Position numbers and translations under genes: made by a program
The notes under the pieces: generated by a model
What the model was told of the DNA's origin: nothing
Seen by the model: the letters and a program-made list of their open reading frames with translations, nothing else
Databases searched by the model: none
Assembly: GCA_045532055.1 (NCBI GenBank)
Contig: JAZSFF010000055.1
Span: 1-28,261, forward strand
Direction of reading: 5' to 3'
Source: SIG440 sp045532055
Lineage (GTDB): Bacteria; Bacillota; Clostridia; Monoglobales; Monoglobaceae
DNA length: 28,261 nt
Part shown: piece by piece, positions 1 through 8,366 of the stretch
How positions within the stretch are numbered: the stretch's first letter is position 1
Layout of the letters: the number at the start of each line of letters is the position of its first letter

Positions 1-394
1 TGTCCTCTGAAAAATGCAGGGCATTCCAGCCGATATGGGGAACTTTTAAGTCCTTTGGTATAACCTCATCAATGGGCCTTACTTCACCGGGGATAAGCCC
101 CAATCCCTCATACTCGCCATATTCGAAGCTCTTTTCAAGGAGCATCTGCATACCAAGGCATATACCCATAAGAGGTTTGCCTGATTTTGCCTCGTCTTTT
201 ATAACCTTGTCAAGTCCCGTCTTCTTAAGTTTTCCTATAGCATCCTCAAACGCCCCTACACCGGGGAGTACGATTTTGTCAGCTTTTCTCAAAACCGACC
301 CATCACTGGTAACAATGGTGTCTGCACCAATTGTCTCCATGGAGCTTTTAAGTGAGAAAAGGTTTCCCACGCCGTAATCTACTATTGCAATCAT
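1..394 (-). CDS. hisH: Imidazole glycerol phosphate synthase, glutamine amidotransferase subunit HisH (3' end cut by window edge)
   Basis: The first 131 codons of HisH are present. HisH hydrolyses glutamine and passes ammonia to HisF, which makes imidazole glycerol phosphate and AICAR in histidine synthesis. The class I amidotransferase pattern is visible: start MIAIVDYGVGN, the oxyanion strand LPGVGAF at about residues 43-49, and the nucleophile in GICLGMQ with Cys79. A PHIGWN motif lies near the cut. The catalytic His and Glu near the C-terminus fall outside the window. The ATG overlaps the hisB stop by one base (TAATG), so translation is probably coupled, and this is the seventh gene of the his operon. 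hisA, hisF and hisI would be expected beyond the left edge. Identification is firm. Confidence 0.96.
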   Translation of the reverse strand, partial: MIAIVDYGVGNLFSLKSSMETIGADTIVTSDGSVLRKADKIVLPGVGAFEDAIGKLKKTGLDKVIKDEAKSGKPLMGICLGMQMLLEKSFEYGEYEGLGLIPGEVRPIDEVIPKDLKVPHIGWNALHFSED

Positions 395-981
395 TACAGT
401 ACCCCTTTCGTCGAGGGGATTTCATTTTCAAAACCTTTTTCCAAAGAAACCGCCTGTTTCATGCTGCGACCCACAGATTTGAATGCACACTCAATTATGT
501 GGTGTGAATTTGTTCCGGACATTTGTACAAAATGAAGTGTACACTGTGCCTCCCTGACAAACGCAAGCCAGAATTCCTCCACAAGTTCTGTATCAAATGT
601 TCCCACTTTCTCTGTGGGTATTTCAAGTTTATAAGAAAGCCCTGAACGTCCCGACAAATCAACAGCAGAAAGCACCAACGCCTCGTCCATGGGGAGTATC
701 ATATTTCCATAACGCACTATACCCATTTTGTCTCCCAATGCCTTCGCAAAAGCCTGACCCAGACATATACCTACATCCTCTACTGTATGGTGGTCATCAA
801 CATTGGTATCGCCTTTGCACTTTACATCAAGGTCAAAACGACCGTGTTTTGCAAAAAGTGTCAGCATATGGTCAAGAAAACCGCATCCTGTATCAATCTC
901 GCTCTTGCCTGTTCCATCAATATTCAGGGAAAGCTGAATTGCTGTTTCCTTTGTTTCTCGTTTTATCTCACTTGTTCTCAT
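394..981 (-). CDS. hisB: Imidazoleglycerol-phosphate dehydratase (monofunctional)
   Basis: This 195-residue protein has the usual length of a stand-alone HisB without the histidinol-phosphatase domain found in enterobacteria. It converts imidazole glycerol phosphate to imidazole acetol phosphate, using manganese. Metal-binding histidine motifs are visible: FLDHM (35-39), DDHHTVED (62-69) and SHHIIE (159-164), the two halves of the duplicated dehydratase fold. The start follows GGAGGG with an 8-base gap, and that site lies in the end of hisC. The hisC stop is a double TAATAA followed immediately by this ATG. The next gene, hisH, overlaps by one base. Confidence 0.97.
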   Translation of the reverse strand: MRTSEIKRETKETAIQLSLNIDGTGKSEIDTGCGFLDHMLTLFAKHGRFDLDVKCKGDTNVDDHHTVEDVGICLGQAFAKALGDKMGIVRYGNMILPMDEALVLSAVDLSGRSGLSYKLEIPTEKVGTFDTELVEEFWLAFVREAQCTLHFVQMSGTNSHHIIECAFKSVGRSMKQAVSLEKGFENEIPSTKGVL

Positions 982-984
982 TTA

Positions 985-2043
985 TTATCCCTCCAGAATT
1001 TCGCTTACTGCTTCTAAACACGCCTGCATCTGTTCTTTTGTTCCTACTGTTATGCGATTGTATTCCTTAATCCTTTCGCTGTCAAAATGACGCACCAGAA
1101 TTCCCTTTTCGCGAAGTTTGGTATAAATCTCTTTGCCTGACACCGATTGATGCTTTGCAAAAATAAAGTTTGCTGTTGAATTTGTCATTTCAAAACCCAT
1201 TTTTTTCAGTTCATCCATTGTGTATTTTCTGTTTTTACAAATTGTCTCACAGTTTTTGAGTGTATACTCCTCATCTTCCAAAGAGCCTATCCCCGCCGCC
1301 ATGGTCATCTTGTTTACATTGTAGGGATTAGTTGAATATTTGAGGGTATTGAGGTCCTGTATAAGCTCTTTTGCCCCAACACCAAAACCCAACCTTGCCC
1401 CCGCCATCGACCTGGACTTTGAGAATGTTCCTGTTACCAGAACATTTTTATACTTATGAATCAACCCCACCGCACTTTGGTTTCCAAAATCCACATAAGC
1501 CTCATCAACGACCACAACATTGTCAGGATTGGTCCTTACTATTTCCTCAATTTTGTCAAGTCCCAGATAAATCCCCGTAGGTGCATTGGGATTGGCAATA
1601 AAAATTGTCTTGCCTCCACCCATATAATCCTGAATTTTTATGTTAAAATTCTCATCAAGGGGGATTTCCTCATAAGGAACACCGCAAAGCTGTGCAAAAA
1701 CCTTATAAAATCCATAGGTTATATCGGGAAATATTGCCGGCGTACTTTCATCACAAAAAGCCATAAAAGCAAAGTTCAAAATCTCATCAGAGCCGTTTGT
1801 CATAAGAACTTCTTCAGGCTTTACCCCTAATTTTTCCGCCATCATTTCAGTCAGCTGACTGCAAGTGGGGTCAGAATATAGTTGAAGATTCTTCGCCGCA
1901 TCATTTGCACATTTTATAGCTTTGTCCGACGGTGGGAAGGGTGATTCGTTGGTATTCAGCTTGATAAGATTGTTTATCTTTGGCTGTTCACCGGGAGTAT
2001 ATGGTACTAAATTTTTATACTTTTTACTGAAAAATCTGCTCAT
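985..2043 (-). CDS. hisC: Histidinol-phosphate aminotransferase
   Basis: A 352-residue class I/II PLP aminotransferase that transfers an amino group from glutamate to imidazole acetol phosphate. Visible motifs are LNTNESPFPP (29-38), NPNAPTG (151-157), DEAYVDF (180-186) and the PLP-binding TFSKSRSMAGARLG with Lys209. An in-frame upstream start at 2085 would lie inside hisD. I chose the ATG at 2043 because AGGAG sits about 10 bases upstream and the protein then begins like other HisC proteins (MSRFFSKKYKNL). It starts 7 bases after the hisD stop. Aminotransferases of this family can also act on aromatic substrates, but its place between hisD and hisB supports the histidine role. Confidence 0.96.
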   Translation of the reverse strand: MSRFFSKKYKNLVPYTPGEQPKINNLIKLNTNESPFPPSDKAIKCANDAAKNLQLYSDPTCSQLTEMMAEKLGVKPEEVLMTNGSDEILNFAFMAFCDESTPAIFPDITYGFYKVFAQLCGVPYEEIPLDENFNIKIQDYMGGGKTIFIANPNAPTGIYLGLDKIEEIVRTNPDNVVVVDEAYVDFGNQSAVGLIHKYKNVLVTGTFSKSRSMAGARLGFGVGAKELIQDLNTLKYSTNPYNVNKMTMAAGIGSLEDEEYTLKNCETICKNRKYTMDELKKMGFEMTNSTANFIFAKHQSVSGKEIYTKLREKGILVRHFDSERIKEYNRITVGTKEQMQACLEAVSEILEG

Positions 2044-2050
2044 TTGCCCA

Positions 2051-3325
2051 TCACTCCTCAACTCTGATTGTGGCACTTTTTGCATGGGCTGTCAAGCCCT
2101 CTTTTTCCGCAAAAAACGCAACGTCATCAGCAACCCTTTTCAACGCATCGTAGGTGTAATAAGTATACTGGGTCTTCTTCACAAAATCATCCACAGACAA
2201 GGGGCTTGAGAATTTTGCTGTGCCACTGGTGGGAAGAGTGTGGTTTGCCCCTGCCAGATAGTCGCCCAGGGCCTCCGGACAGTTCCTGCCCATAAAAATT
2301 GAGCCGGCATGACGTATTCCGTCAAGATAATCAAAAGGATTGTCCACACAAAGCTCCAGATGTTCAGGTGCAATTTCGTTTGCAATTTCTATTGCTGTAT
2401 CCAGATTTTCCGCAACAATAATCTTGCCGTTGTCATCAATGGACTTTCTTGCAATTTCTGCCCTCTCAAGCTGAGGAATCTGAATTTCAAGCTCCGCACT
2501 TACCGCCTCCGCCAATTCAACGGAATCTGTAACCAAAACAGCACTTGCCAAAACGTCGTGCTCCGCCTGAGACAACAGGTCTGCCGCCACAAATCTTGGG
2601 TTACTCTTGCCGTCTGCCACAACCAATATTTCGCTTGGCCCTGCAATCATATCAATGGAAACCTGACCAAAAACCTGTTTCTTTGCCTCTGCAACAAAAG
2701 CATTTCCCGGTCCCACTATTTTATCAACTTTAGGAACACTCTCTGTTCCGTAAGCATGCGCCGCAACAGCCTGGGCCCCACCTACTTTGAATATTCTGTC
2801 CACGCCTGCAACCTTTGCCGCCGCCAATATAACTGGGTTCACCTTTCCCTGACGATTGGGAGGTGTAACAATTACCACTTCTCTTACTCCTGCAATCTTG
2901 GCAGGAATAGCGTCCATAAGCACCGTTGACGGATATGTAGCAGTACCGCCCGGAACATAAAGTCCTGCACGGTCTACTGGTATAACTTTTTGCCCTGTCA
3001 CAATACCATTTTCATCATTTATAATGAATCCGTTGCGAACCTGTTTTTCGTGAAATTTGCGAATGTTTGCCGCTGCTTTTTCAAGGACTTTAATAAATCT
3101 TGGCTCTACCTTTCTTACCGCCTCTTCCATTTCTTCCTTTGAAACTTCAAGATTTGAAAGAGATACTTTGTCAAATTTCTCTGCATATTCAAAGAGTGCC
3201 TTGTCGCCTGTTTTCTTTACATTTTCAATTATTTCACTTACAATTGATTCAACATCTACTTTAGGTGTAACTCTTGCAAAGATGTCTTTGTTTTCAACCT
3301 CGCCGTATTTTAAAATCTTAATCAT
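2051..3325 (-). CDS. hisD: Histidinol dehydrogenase
   Basis: This 424-residue enzyme performs the last two NAD-dependent oxidations from L-histidinol to L-histidine. Recognisable elements are the GLYVPGG segment (121-127), IAGPSE (227-232), zinc ligands Gln253 and His256 in LSQAEHD, Asp355 in ALGDYLAG, and His414 near the end. The catalytic pair Glu321-His322 lies in IAPEHLEL. Longer readings starting upstream at 3451 would run deep into hisG. The ATG at 3325 has GGAGG six bases before it and gives the standard N-terminus (MIKILKYGEV). It overlaps the 3' end of hisG by 8 bases, so the two are likely translationally coupled. Confidence 0.97.
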   Translation of the reverse strand: MIKILKYGEVENKDIFARVTPKVDVESIVSEIIENVKKTGDKALFEYAEKFDKVSLSNLEVSKEEMEEAVRKVEPRFIKVLEKAAANIRKFHEKQVRNGFIINDENGIVTGQKVIPVDRAGLYVPGGTATYPSTVLMDAIPAKIAGVREVVIVTPPNRQGKVNPVILAAAKVAGVDRIFKVGGAQAVAAHAYGTESVPKVDKIVGPGNAFVAEAKKQVFGQVSIDMIAGPSEILVVADGKSNPRFVAADLLSQAEHDVLASAVLVTDSVELAEAVSAELEIQIPQLERAEIARKSIDDNGKIIVAENLDTAIEIANEIAPEHLELCVDNPFDYLDGIRHAGSIFMGRNCPEALGDYLAGANHTLPTSGTAKFSSPLSVDDFVKKTQYTYYTYDALKRVADDVAFFAEKEGLTAHAKSATIRVEE

Positions 3326-3959
3326 TTTTTGCCTCCGTTTGTTCTGCCAGGCTTCTTTGAATATCCTGAATCTGATGTGTTTTAAATTTGAAGCTTGCTT
3401 TGTTTGCAATAAGCCTTGCACTGATTGGAACGATTGTTTCAAGAACCTCAAGATGATTTTCTTTTAATGTAGTCCCGGTCTCGACAATATCCACGATAAC
3501 GTCAGAGAGTCCTAATATAGGTGCAAGTTCAATCGAGCCATTGAGATGAATAATATCAATCTCTCTGCCAATGGATGCATAGTAATTTTTTGCAATATTG
3601 GTGAATTTGGTGGCAACCCTCAGTGTTTTTTGCTTGGCATCACGAAAATCCGCCTTGCCAGCCACCGCCATTCTGCATTTTCCAATATCAAGGTCAAGGA
3701 GTTCATACACATCAGGCTCATACTCAAGAAGAATATCTTTGCCTGCAACACCAATATCCGCCGCACCATGCTCAACATATATGGCAACATCCGATGGCTT
3801 TACCCAGAAATATCTTATGCCCAGTTCTTCGTTTTCAAATATCAATTTGCGGTTGTTCTCCTTGATTGACGGGCACTCAAATCCCGCTTTTTCAAACATT
3901 CCGTAAACCTTTTCTCCCAATCTACCTTTGGGGAGGGCAACATTAAGCATTGTTTTCAA
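3318..3959 (-). CDS. hisG: ATP phosphoribosyltransferase, short-form catalytic subunit
   Basis: HisG catalyses the first committed step of histidine synthesis, joining ATP and PRPP. At 213 residues this is the short form (HisGS), which lacks the C-terminal ACT-like regulatory domain and needs HisZ as partner; hisZ lies immediately upstream. Typical motifs are VALPKGRL at the N-terminus and DIVETGTTLKENHLEV (157-172). The start is probably the TTG at 3959: GGAGGTG ends exactly 7 bases before it, whereas the in-frame ATG at 3950 is 16 bases away. The start overlaps the end of hisZ by 17 bases. Feedback inhibition by histidine is expected to act through the HisZ-HisG complex. Confidence 0.96.
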   Translation of the reverse strand: MKTMLNVALPKGRLGEKVYGMFEKAGFECPSIKENNRKLIFENEELGIRYFWVKPSDVAIYVEHGAADIGVAGKDILLEYEPDVYELLDLDIGKCRMAVAGKADFRDAKQKTLRVATKFTNIAKNYYASIGREIDIIHLNGSIELAPILGLSDVIVDIVETGTTLKENHLEVLETIVPISARLIANKASFKFKTHQIQDIQRSLAEQTEAKND

Positions 3960-5061
3960 GGGTTTCCACCTCCGTTCCGTTTAATTTAAGTAATTTTTTA
4001 TATCTCAGTTTTTCAGGTTTTACCTTTTGCGCAAGGACACTTTTTCCTGTTTTTGAGATTTCTCTTATGAAACTGTTAAGAGCCGCGATATCCGCTTTTT
4101 CATCATATATAACCACTGTATCCACATCAAAATCCCAAGTATCTTCCCATAATCTTTCCAATACATCAAGGTATACTGCAAATCCAATAGCCCCCGATGT
4201 ACGATGCATCTTTTTCATCAGATTGTCATACTGACCCCCTGATAACACGCTGCCTGGCACTCCATTAACAAACCCCTTAAATACAACTCCGCTATAATAA
4301 CCCATATCATTGATAACAGAAAAGTCAATTCTCACCTTTTCCTCAATACCATTTTCTTTCAGCACTTCTGCAATGGTTTCAAGCTGTTCAACTGCCACGT
4401 AGAATCCTTGGGTTTTGGCAAGACTCTTAAGTTTTGGTATAACCTCTTGAGGTTTACCGTATGTATCAACCAATTTCTTGAGCATCTGTGTGCTTTCAGC
4501 ATCCACACCCTCTCTCTCGCATATTGCAACAATTTCCTGTGCATTTTTTTCGCCAAGGCTTTTGAGAATAGCTTTTCTGCCCTTTTGCGAAATGTTAAGG
4601 CCATCTATCACTTCCGATACAATGCCCATATGTGATATGTCAAGGATATAATCCTGGTCTATACATTCAAGGCTTTTTGCTGCAAGGAGCATAACTTCAC
4701 AAATTGAATAATCATCAATATCCCCTATGCATTCAAGACCTGTTTGCATAATCTCCTTGAACGCACGTGTGTCGGATGATGCACGATATACATTTTCGTT
4801 GTAATACATCTTTTGCACCGCACCCTCTACATCACGGCTGTTTTTGATTATAGACAAGGTAACGTCAGGCTTTAATGCCATAAGCTTGCCGTCAACGTCT
4901 GTGAATGTAATTATATTTTCAGAAACCAGAAAATCCTTGTTTCTTACATATAAATCATATTCCTCAAACTTGCTCATACGGTATTTCTGGTATCCGTATT
5001 TTGCATATAATTCACGCAATTTGAAGATAATCTTCTCGTCATTTCCCAAAACAGAATTCAT
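3943..5061 (-). CDS. hisZ: ATP phosphoribosyltransferase regulatory subunit (HisRS-like)
   Basis: This 372-residue paralogue of the histidyl-tRNA synthetase catalytic core lacks the anticodon-binding domain and serves as the regulatory partner of short HisG. The class II synthetase-like fold is suggested by the N-terminal FKLRELYAKYGYQ, the segment LMALKPDVTLSIIKN (about 60-74) and the downstream MQTGLECIGD. The C-terminal third has the SVLSGGQYDNLM segment seen in HisZ and HisS. The length and position next to short hisG argue against a true HisS, which would be over 400 residues. The ATG follows the stop codon of the regulator gene with no gap, and its ribosome binding site (GGGGAGGAAA) lies inside that gene. 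Confidence 0.95.
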   Translation of the reverse strand: MNSVLGNDEKIIFKLRELYAKYGYQKYRMSKFEEYDLYVRNKDFLVSENIITFTDVDGKLMALKPDVTLSIIKNSRDVEGAVQKMYYNENVYRASSDTRAFKEIMQTGLECIGDIDDYSICEVMLLAAKSLECIDQDYILDISHMGIVSEVIDGLNISQKGRKAILKSLGEKNAQEIVAICEREGVDAESTQMLKKLVDTYGKPQEVIPKLKSLAKTQGFYVAVEQLETIAEVLKENGIEEKVRIDFSVINDMGYYSGVVFKGFVNGVPGSVLSGGQYDNLMKKMHRTSGAIGFAVYLDVLERLWEDTWDFDVDTVVIYDEKADIAALNSFIREISKTGKSVLAQKVKPEKLRYKKLLKLNGTEVETLENNA

Positions 5062-5358
5062 TTATTTTTCCTCCCCGTCTGTCATCTTTTCAAGAGCCTT
5101 TTTATATCCGTCACGTCCATAAAGCAGACATTTGTTGACACGGCTGATTGTAGCGGTGCTGGCACCGGTCGCCTTCGAAATCTCGGCATAACTTTTGTTC
5201 TGATTCAGCATTCCGGCAACCTGAAGTCTCTGAGACATATCCTGAATTTCCTTTATTGTACAAATATCCTCAAAAAAATTGTAACAATCATCCTTTGACT
5301 CCAACTTTAAAATTGTATCAAACAATCTGTCAACCTCGGGTGTATATATTTTTTCCAT
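5062..5358 (-). CDS. TrpR-superfamily DNA-binding regulator, YerC/YecD type; probable histidine-operon repressor
   Basis: This 98-residue protein belongs to the YerC/YecD group of Trp-repressor-like proteins. The central helices contain IKEIQDMSQRLQVAGML (35-51), followed by a helix-turn-helix in SYAEISKATGASTATISRVN (56-75). The N-terminal part (about 1-35) would supply the dimer interface, as in TrpR. It is the first gene of the his operon and hisZ starts directly after its stop. Proteins of this group have been proposed from comparative genomics as histidine-responsive repressors (HisR). That role, and histidine as co-repressor, is inference here, supported by an imperfect palindrome over the operon's own -10 box. 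The ATG at 5358 has AAGGATGTGAG upstream. Confidence 0.88.
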   Translation of the reverse strand: MEKIYTPEVDRLFDTILKLESKDDCYNFFEDICTIKEIQDMSQRLQVAGMLNQNKSYAEISKATGASTATISRVNKCLLYGRDGYKKALEKMTDGEEK

Positions 5359-5384
5359 AAAAACTCACATCCTTATTTTTCATA

Positions 5385-5408
5385 CTTTAGTATTTTACCA
5401 TAGTAAAG
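5385..5408. promoter_or_regulatory. Candidate operator for the TrpR-like regulator
   Basis: A 24-base imperfect palindrome with outer arms CTTTACTA and TACTAAAG (minus-strand reading) is centred on the -10 box. By my comparison 18 of 24 positions match on the reverse strand. A repressor bound here would cover the -10 element and the transcription start. The first gene of the operon encodes a TrpR-like DNA-binding protein, so negative autoregulation is a natural reading. Assignment of that protein to this site is inference. Confidence 0.55.
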
Positions 5409-5420
5409 CGATAAAGTCAA
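5392..5420 (-). promoter_or_regulatory. Sigma-A promoter of the histidine operon
   Basis: On the minus strand TTGACT (5420-5415) and TAAAAT (5397-5392) are separated by exactly 17 bases. A TGG just before the -10 box gives an extended -10 (TGnTAAAAT). Transcription should begin near 5385, leaving a leader of about 27 bases, too short for a T-box or attenuator. Control is therefore more likely by a repressor than by a leader RNA. Confidence 0.8.
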
Positions 5421-5460
5421 TACATAATTTATATTTTTTTGTACGGGCTTTTTAATTTAA

Positions 5461-5489
5461 ACATATTAACAAGGCATGTCGCATACACA
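5461..5489 (+). promoter_or_regulatory. Sigma-E-like promoter of spoIVA
   Basis: ACATATT (5461-5467) resembles the sigma-E -35 element. CATACACA (5482-5489) resembles the -10 element CATACAnT, with one mismatch at the last base. The spacer between them is 14 bases. Known spoIVA genes are transcribed by the mother-cell factor sigma-E, which agrees with this position about 50 bases upstream of the start codon. Confidence 0.7.
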
Positions 5490-5539
5490 TTGTATCAAGA
5501 TAATAAAATCGGGTGAAAAATCCAAGGAGGAATTTAAAA

Positions 5540-7018
5540 ATGCTTGAATATAACATCTACAACGATATTGCCCAACGTTCAGGCGGCGATGTATATCTGG
5601 GTGTTGTGGGTCCCGTAAGAACAGGTAAGTCCACTTTTATCAAAAACTTTATGAACCTTATGGTGATTCCCAATATCGAAAACCAGCATAAACGCGAAAG
5701 AGCCATGGACGAACTTCCCCAAAGTGCGGGGGGCAAGATGATTATGACCACTGAACCCAAATTTATCCCAAATGAGGCTGTAGAAGTGCGTCTGGAGGAT
5801 AACACCTCTTTCAGAATACGCCTTATTGATTGCGTAGGTTATATCGTAGACAGTGCATTGGGATATATTGAAAATGACAACCCGAGAATGGTGATGACAC
5901 CATGGTCGGAATCACCTATGGCATTTGCCGATGCGGCTGAAATGGGAACAAAAAAGGTAATTGATGAACATTCAACAGTAGGCATCGTTGTCACATGTGA
6001 CGGCAGTATAACCGATATTGACAGAGAAGATTATATTCCCGCCGAGGAACGTGTTATTGATGAATTAAAGGCTCTTGGCAAGCCATTTATCGTTATTCTC
6101 AACACCCTCAATCCACATTCTGAGAACACTCTTGAAGAAAAGGCGTTTTTGGAAGAAAAATATGGTGCCTGTGTTTTGCCTCTTAATTGTATGGAGCTTT
6201 GTATAGATGACATCAACAAAATTATGGAAAGTCTTTTGCTTTCTTTCCCAGTGACCGAGATAGGTATATCCCTTCCCAAGTGGGCAGATGCCCTTGAAAA
6301 TTCACACTGGCTGAAGTCAGAAATGCAAAAGTTCATCATAGACACAGTAGAAGATTCATTGAAACTTTCCGATGCAAAAAATCTTTCCAGGCTCCTTTTG
6401 GAAAATGAGTTTGTTGAAAATGCAAAGATTTCAGACATAAATATGGTCAACGGCACACTTTCCATTGACCTGACTTTCCCAGATTCATTATATTTTAAAA
6501 TTATTCAAGAAATGACCGGTTTTGAAATAGACAACGAAGAAAGTCTTATGCACCTTTTGCGTGACCTGTCAGAAATCAAAGAAAAGTATGACAAAGTGGC
6601 TATTGCCCTTGACGAAGTAAACAGAAAGGGTTACGGAATCGTCTCACCATCCATTGACGAACTCACCCTGGAAGAGCCTGAAATTGTGAAACAAGGCAGT
6701 CGTTTCGGTGTGCGTCTTAAGGCATCAGCACCATCAATACATATGATTCGTGCAGACATTGAAACCGAGGTTTCGCCAATAGTTGGAACCGAAAAACAAT
6801 CAGAGGAACTTGTGCACTACCTCCTTAACGAATTTGAGGTTGACCCCAAAAAGATTTGGGAATCAAATATTTTTGGCAAGTCTCTCCACGAACTGGTAAA
6901 CGAGGGACTCCACAACAAGCTTTATCGTATGCCCGATGATGCACAGATGAAATTGCAGGAAACTTTGCAGAAAATCATCAACGAGGGCAGCGGCGGACTG
7001 ATTTGTATAATTCTTTAA
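5540..7018 (+). CDS. spoIVA: Stage IV sporulation protein A, coat-basement ATPase
   Basis: SpoIVA is an ATP-hydrolysing morphogenetic protein that polymerises on the outer forespore membrane and anchors the spore coat; it also helps cortex assembly. The protein is 492 residues, the usual length. Walker A GPVRTGKS occupies 24-31 with Lys30. The sensor threonines TT at 70-71 and the Walker B-like RLIDCVG with Asp97 fall at the numbering I recall for the Bacillus protein. It ends in the conserved hydrophobic GGLICIIL. I chose the ATG at 5540 because AGGAGG lies 9 bases before it; a longer in-frame reading from 5513 would include that site. It lies alone on the plus strand between minus-strand genes and has its own promoter and terminator. 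Confidence 0.98.
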   Translation: MLEYNIYNDIAQRSGGDVYLGVVGPVRTGKSTFIKNFMNLMVIPNIENQHKRERAMDELPQSAGGKMIMTTEPKFIPNEAVEVRLEDNTSFRIRLIDCVGYIVDSALGYIENDNPRMVMTPWSESPMAFADAAEMGTKKVIDEHSTVGIVVTCDGSITDIDREDYIPAEERVIDELKALGKPFIVILNTLNPHSENTLEEKAFLEEKYGACVLPLNCMELCIDDINKIMESLLLSFPVTEIGISLPKWADALENSHWLKSEMQKFIIDTVEDSLKLSDAKNLSRLLLENEFVENAKISDINMVNGTLSIDLTFPDSLYFKIIQEMTGFEIDNEESLMHLLRDLSEIKEKYDKVAIALDEVNRKGYGIVSPSIDELTLEEPEIVKQGSRFGVRLKASAPSIHMIRADIETEVSPIVGTEKQSEELVHYLLNEFEVDPKKIWESNIFGKSLHELVNEGLHNKLYRMPDDAQMKLQETLQKIINEGSGGLICIIL

Positions 7019-7024
7019 AACGCA

Positions 7025-7054
7025 AAAATACCATCGGAATACCGATGGTATTTT
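7025..7054. terminator. Intrinsic terminator, probably bidirectional (spoIVA / obgE)
   Basis: A perfect 13-base-pair stem (AAAATACCATCGG with CCGATGGTATTTT) encloses a four-base loop AATA. On the plus strand it is followed by a T-rich tract (TTTTAATTTTA) and ends spoIVA. On the minus strand the stem ends in TTTTT, so it can also stop transcripts coming out of obgE, whose stop codon is only 5 bases away. Its placement between two converging genes fits a shared terminator. Confidence 0.85.
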
Positions 7055-7058
7055 AATT

Positions 7059-8330
7059 TTACTTTATATAATCAAATTCCACACCGTACATATGCACAGT
7101 GTCGCCCTCTTTGATACCCTTTTCTTCAAGCATATCGATTATCCCTGACTTGCGGAGAGCACGCTGGAAGTACTGAAGAGATTCGTAATCGTCAAAGTTG
7201 GTGGAGCCAACTATCTTTCTCACATACATTCCCTCCACTACATACACGCCGTCTTCAATGGTGATTTCTATGCTGTCGGTCTTTCTTTCCTCATCAAGGT
7301 CAAGATAATCATAGTCATCCTCGTCCTCATCAGGAAGTTGGTCAAGCATGCGACTGGTATAGTTTATCACATCGTCAATGCCCTTGCGTGTTGCCGCAGA
7401 AATGGCAAAGACTGTATAGCCCTCTTCTTCCATCTGGGCTTTGAACTTTTCAAAATTCTCATCAAATGACGGGATGTCCATCTTATTCGCAACAATAACC
7501 TGGGGCTTGTCCGCCAATTTTTCGCTGTACTTCACAAGCTCCTCATTTATTATATGCACATCCTCAATAGGGTCTCTGCCCTCACAGCCTGAAACATCTA
7601 CCAGATGGAGTAATATCCTTGTTCTTTCAACATGTCTCAAGAAGGCATGTCCAAGTCCAACACCTTCATGTGCACCCTCGATAATACCGGGAATGTCTGC
7701 AACAACAAAACTTTTGCCCTCTCCCACACGCACAACACCAAGATTTGGGATAAGCGTGGTGAAATGATAGTTTGCGATTTTGGGTCTTGCCTCACTTACA
7801 ATAGACAAAAATGTGGACTTTCCTACATTGGGGAACCCCAATAATCCCACATCCGCAATAAGTTTGAGTTCCAATGTTATCTCACGTTCATCACCAGGAA
7901 GTCCCGCTTTTGCAAATTTTGGGGTCTGTCTGGTTGCGGTGGCAAACCTTGCGTTACCCCATCCGCCACTGCCGCCTTTGGCAATGATAAACCGTTCTCC
8001 GTCGGCTTTCAGGTCGCAAATAACCTTGCCTGACTCGGTATCACGGATTATAGTTCCGCAGGGAACTTTGATGATTAAATCTTCACCATTTTTGCCGCTG
8101 CGTCTGCCGTCACGACCGTTGCCGCCACTTTCTGCAGCATATTTTTTCTTATATCTGAAATCAAGCAGTGTGCTGATGTCTTTGTCAGCCTGTGCCACAA
8201 TGTTGCCGCCATTGCCGCCGTCACCACCATCAGGGCCCCCTGCCGCAACATACTTTTCGCGATGGAATGTAACAGCACCATCACCGCCCTTGCCTGCCTG
8301 AATAAATATTCGGGATGTATCAATAAACAC
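7059..8330 (-). CDS. obgE: Obg/CgtA-family GTPase, 50S ribosome assembly and stress
   Basis: This essential GTPase binds the large ribosomal subunit. The 423-residue protein shows the three expected domains. The glycine-rich Obg fold is at 1-157 (GGPDGGDGGNGG near 31-42). The G domain has GFPNVGKS at 165-172, DIPG, and ANKMD for guanine recognition. A C-terminal OCT-like domain comes last, after an acidic linker rich in Asp and Glu. The start is the GTG at 8330: AAAGGGGG ends 7 bases upstream, and an in-frame TTG at 8348 would place that site inside the gene. It follows rpmA after a hairpin, the usual rplU-rpmA-obg neighbourhood of Firmicutes. In Bacillus, spo0B sits between rpmA and obg; it is absent here, as is normal in Clostridia. 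Confidence 0.97.
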   Translation of the reverse strand: MFIDTSRIFIQAGKGGDGAVTFHREKYVAAGGPDGGDGGNGGNIVAQADKDISTLLDFRYKKKYAAESGGNGRDGRRSGKNGEDLIIKVPCGTIIRDTESGKVICDLKADGERFIIAKGGSGGWGNARFATATRQTPKFAKAGLPGDEREITLELKLIADVGLLGFPNVGKSTFLSIVSEARPKIANYHFTTLIPNLGVVRVGEGKSFVVADIPGIIEGAHEGVGLGHAFLRHVERTRILLHLVDVSGCEGRDPIEDVHIINEELVKYSEKLADKPQVIVANKMDIPSFDENFEKFKAQMEEEGYTVFAISAATRKGIDDVINYTSRMLDQLPDEDEDDYDYLDLDEERKTDSIEITIEDGVYVVEGMYVRKIVGSTNFDDYESLQYFQRALRKSGIIDMLEEKGIKEGDTVHMYGVEFDYIK

Positions 8331-8366
8331 AAGTTTTCCCCCTTTCAATAAAAATCACTGATAGAA

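Noticed and set aside
597..1070. Plus-strand open frame of 157 codons opposite hisB and hisC
   Set aside because: It is antisense to two well-identified genes, has unlikely composition (many Pro, His, Cys, Leu runs) and no ribosome binding site.
2309..2929. Plus-strand open frame of 206 codons opposite hisD
   Set aside because: Translation is rich in Cys, Asn and Arg with no family resemblance; hisD on the other strand is complete and convincing.
5359..5391. T-box or histidine attenuator in the his leader
   Set aside because: The leader is about 27 bases, with no T-box sequence, no hairpin and no run of His codons.
7780..8301. Plus-strand open frame of 173 codons opposite obgE
   Set aside because: The Pro/Ser-rich product is the mirror of the glycine-rich Obg fold; no start signals.
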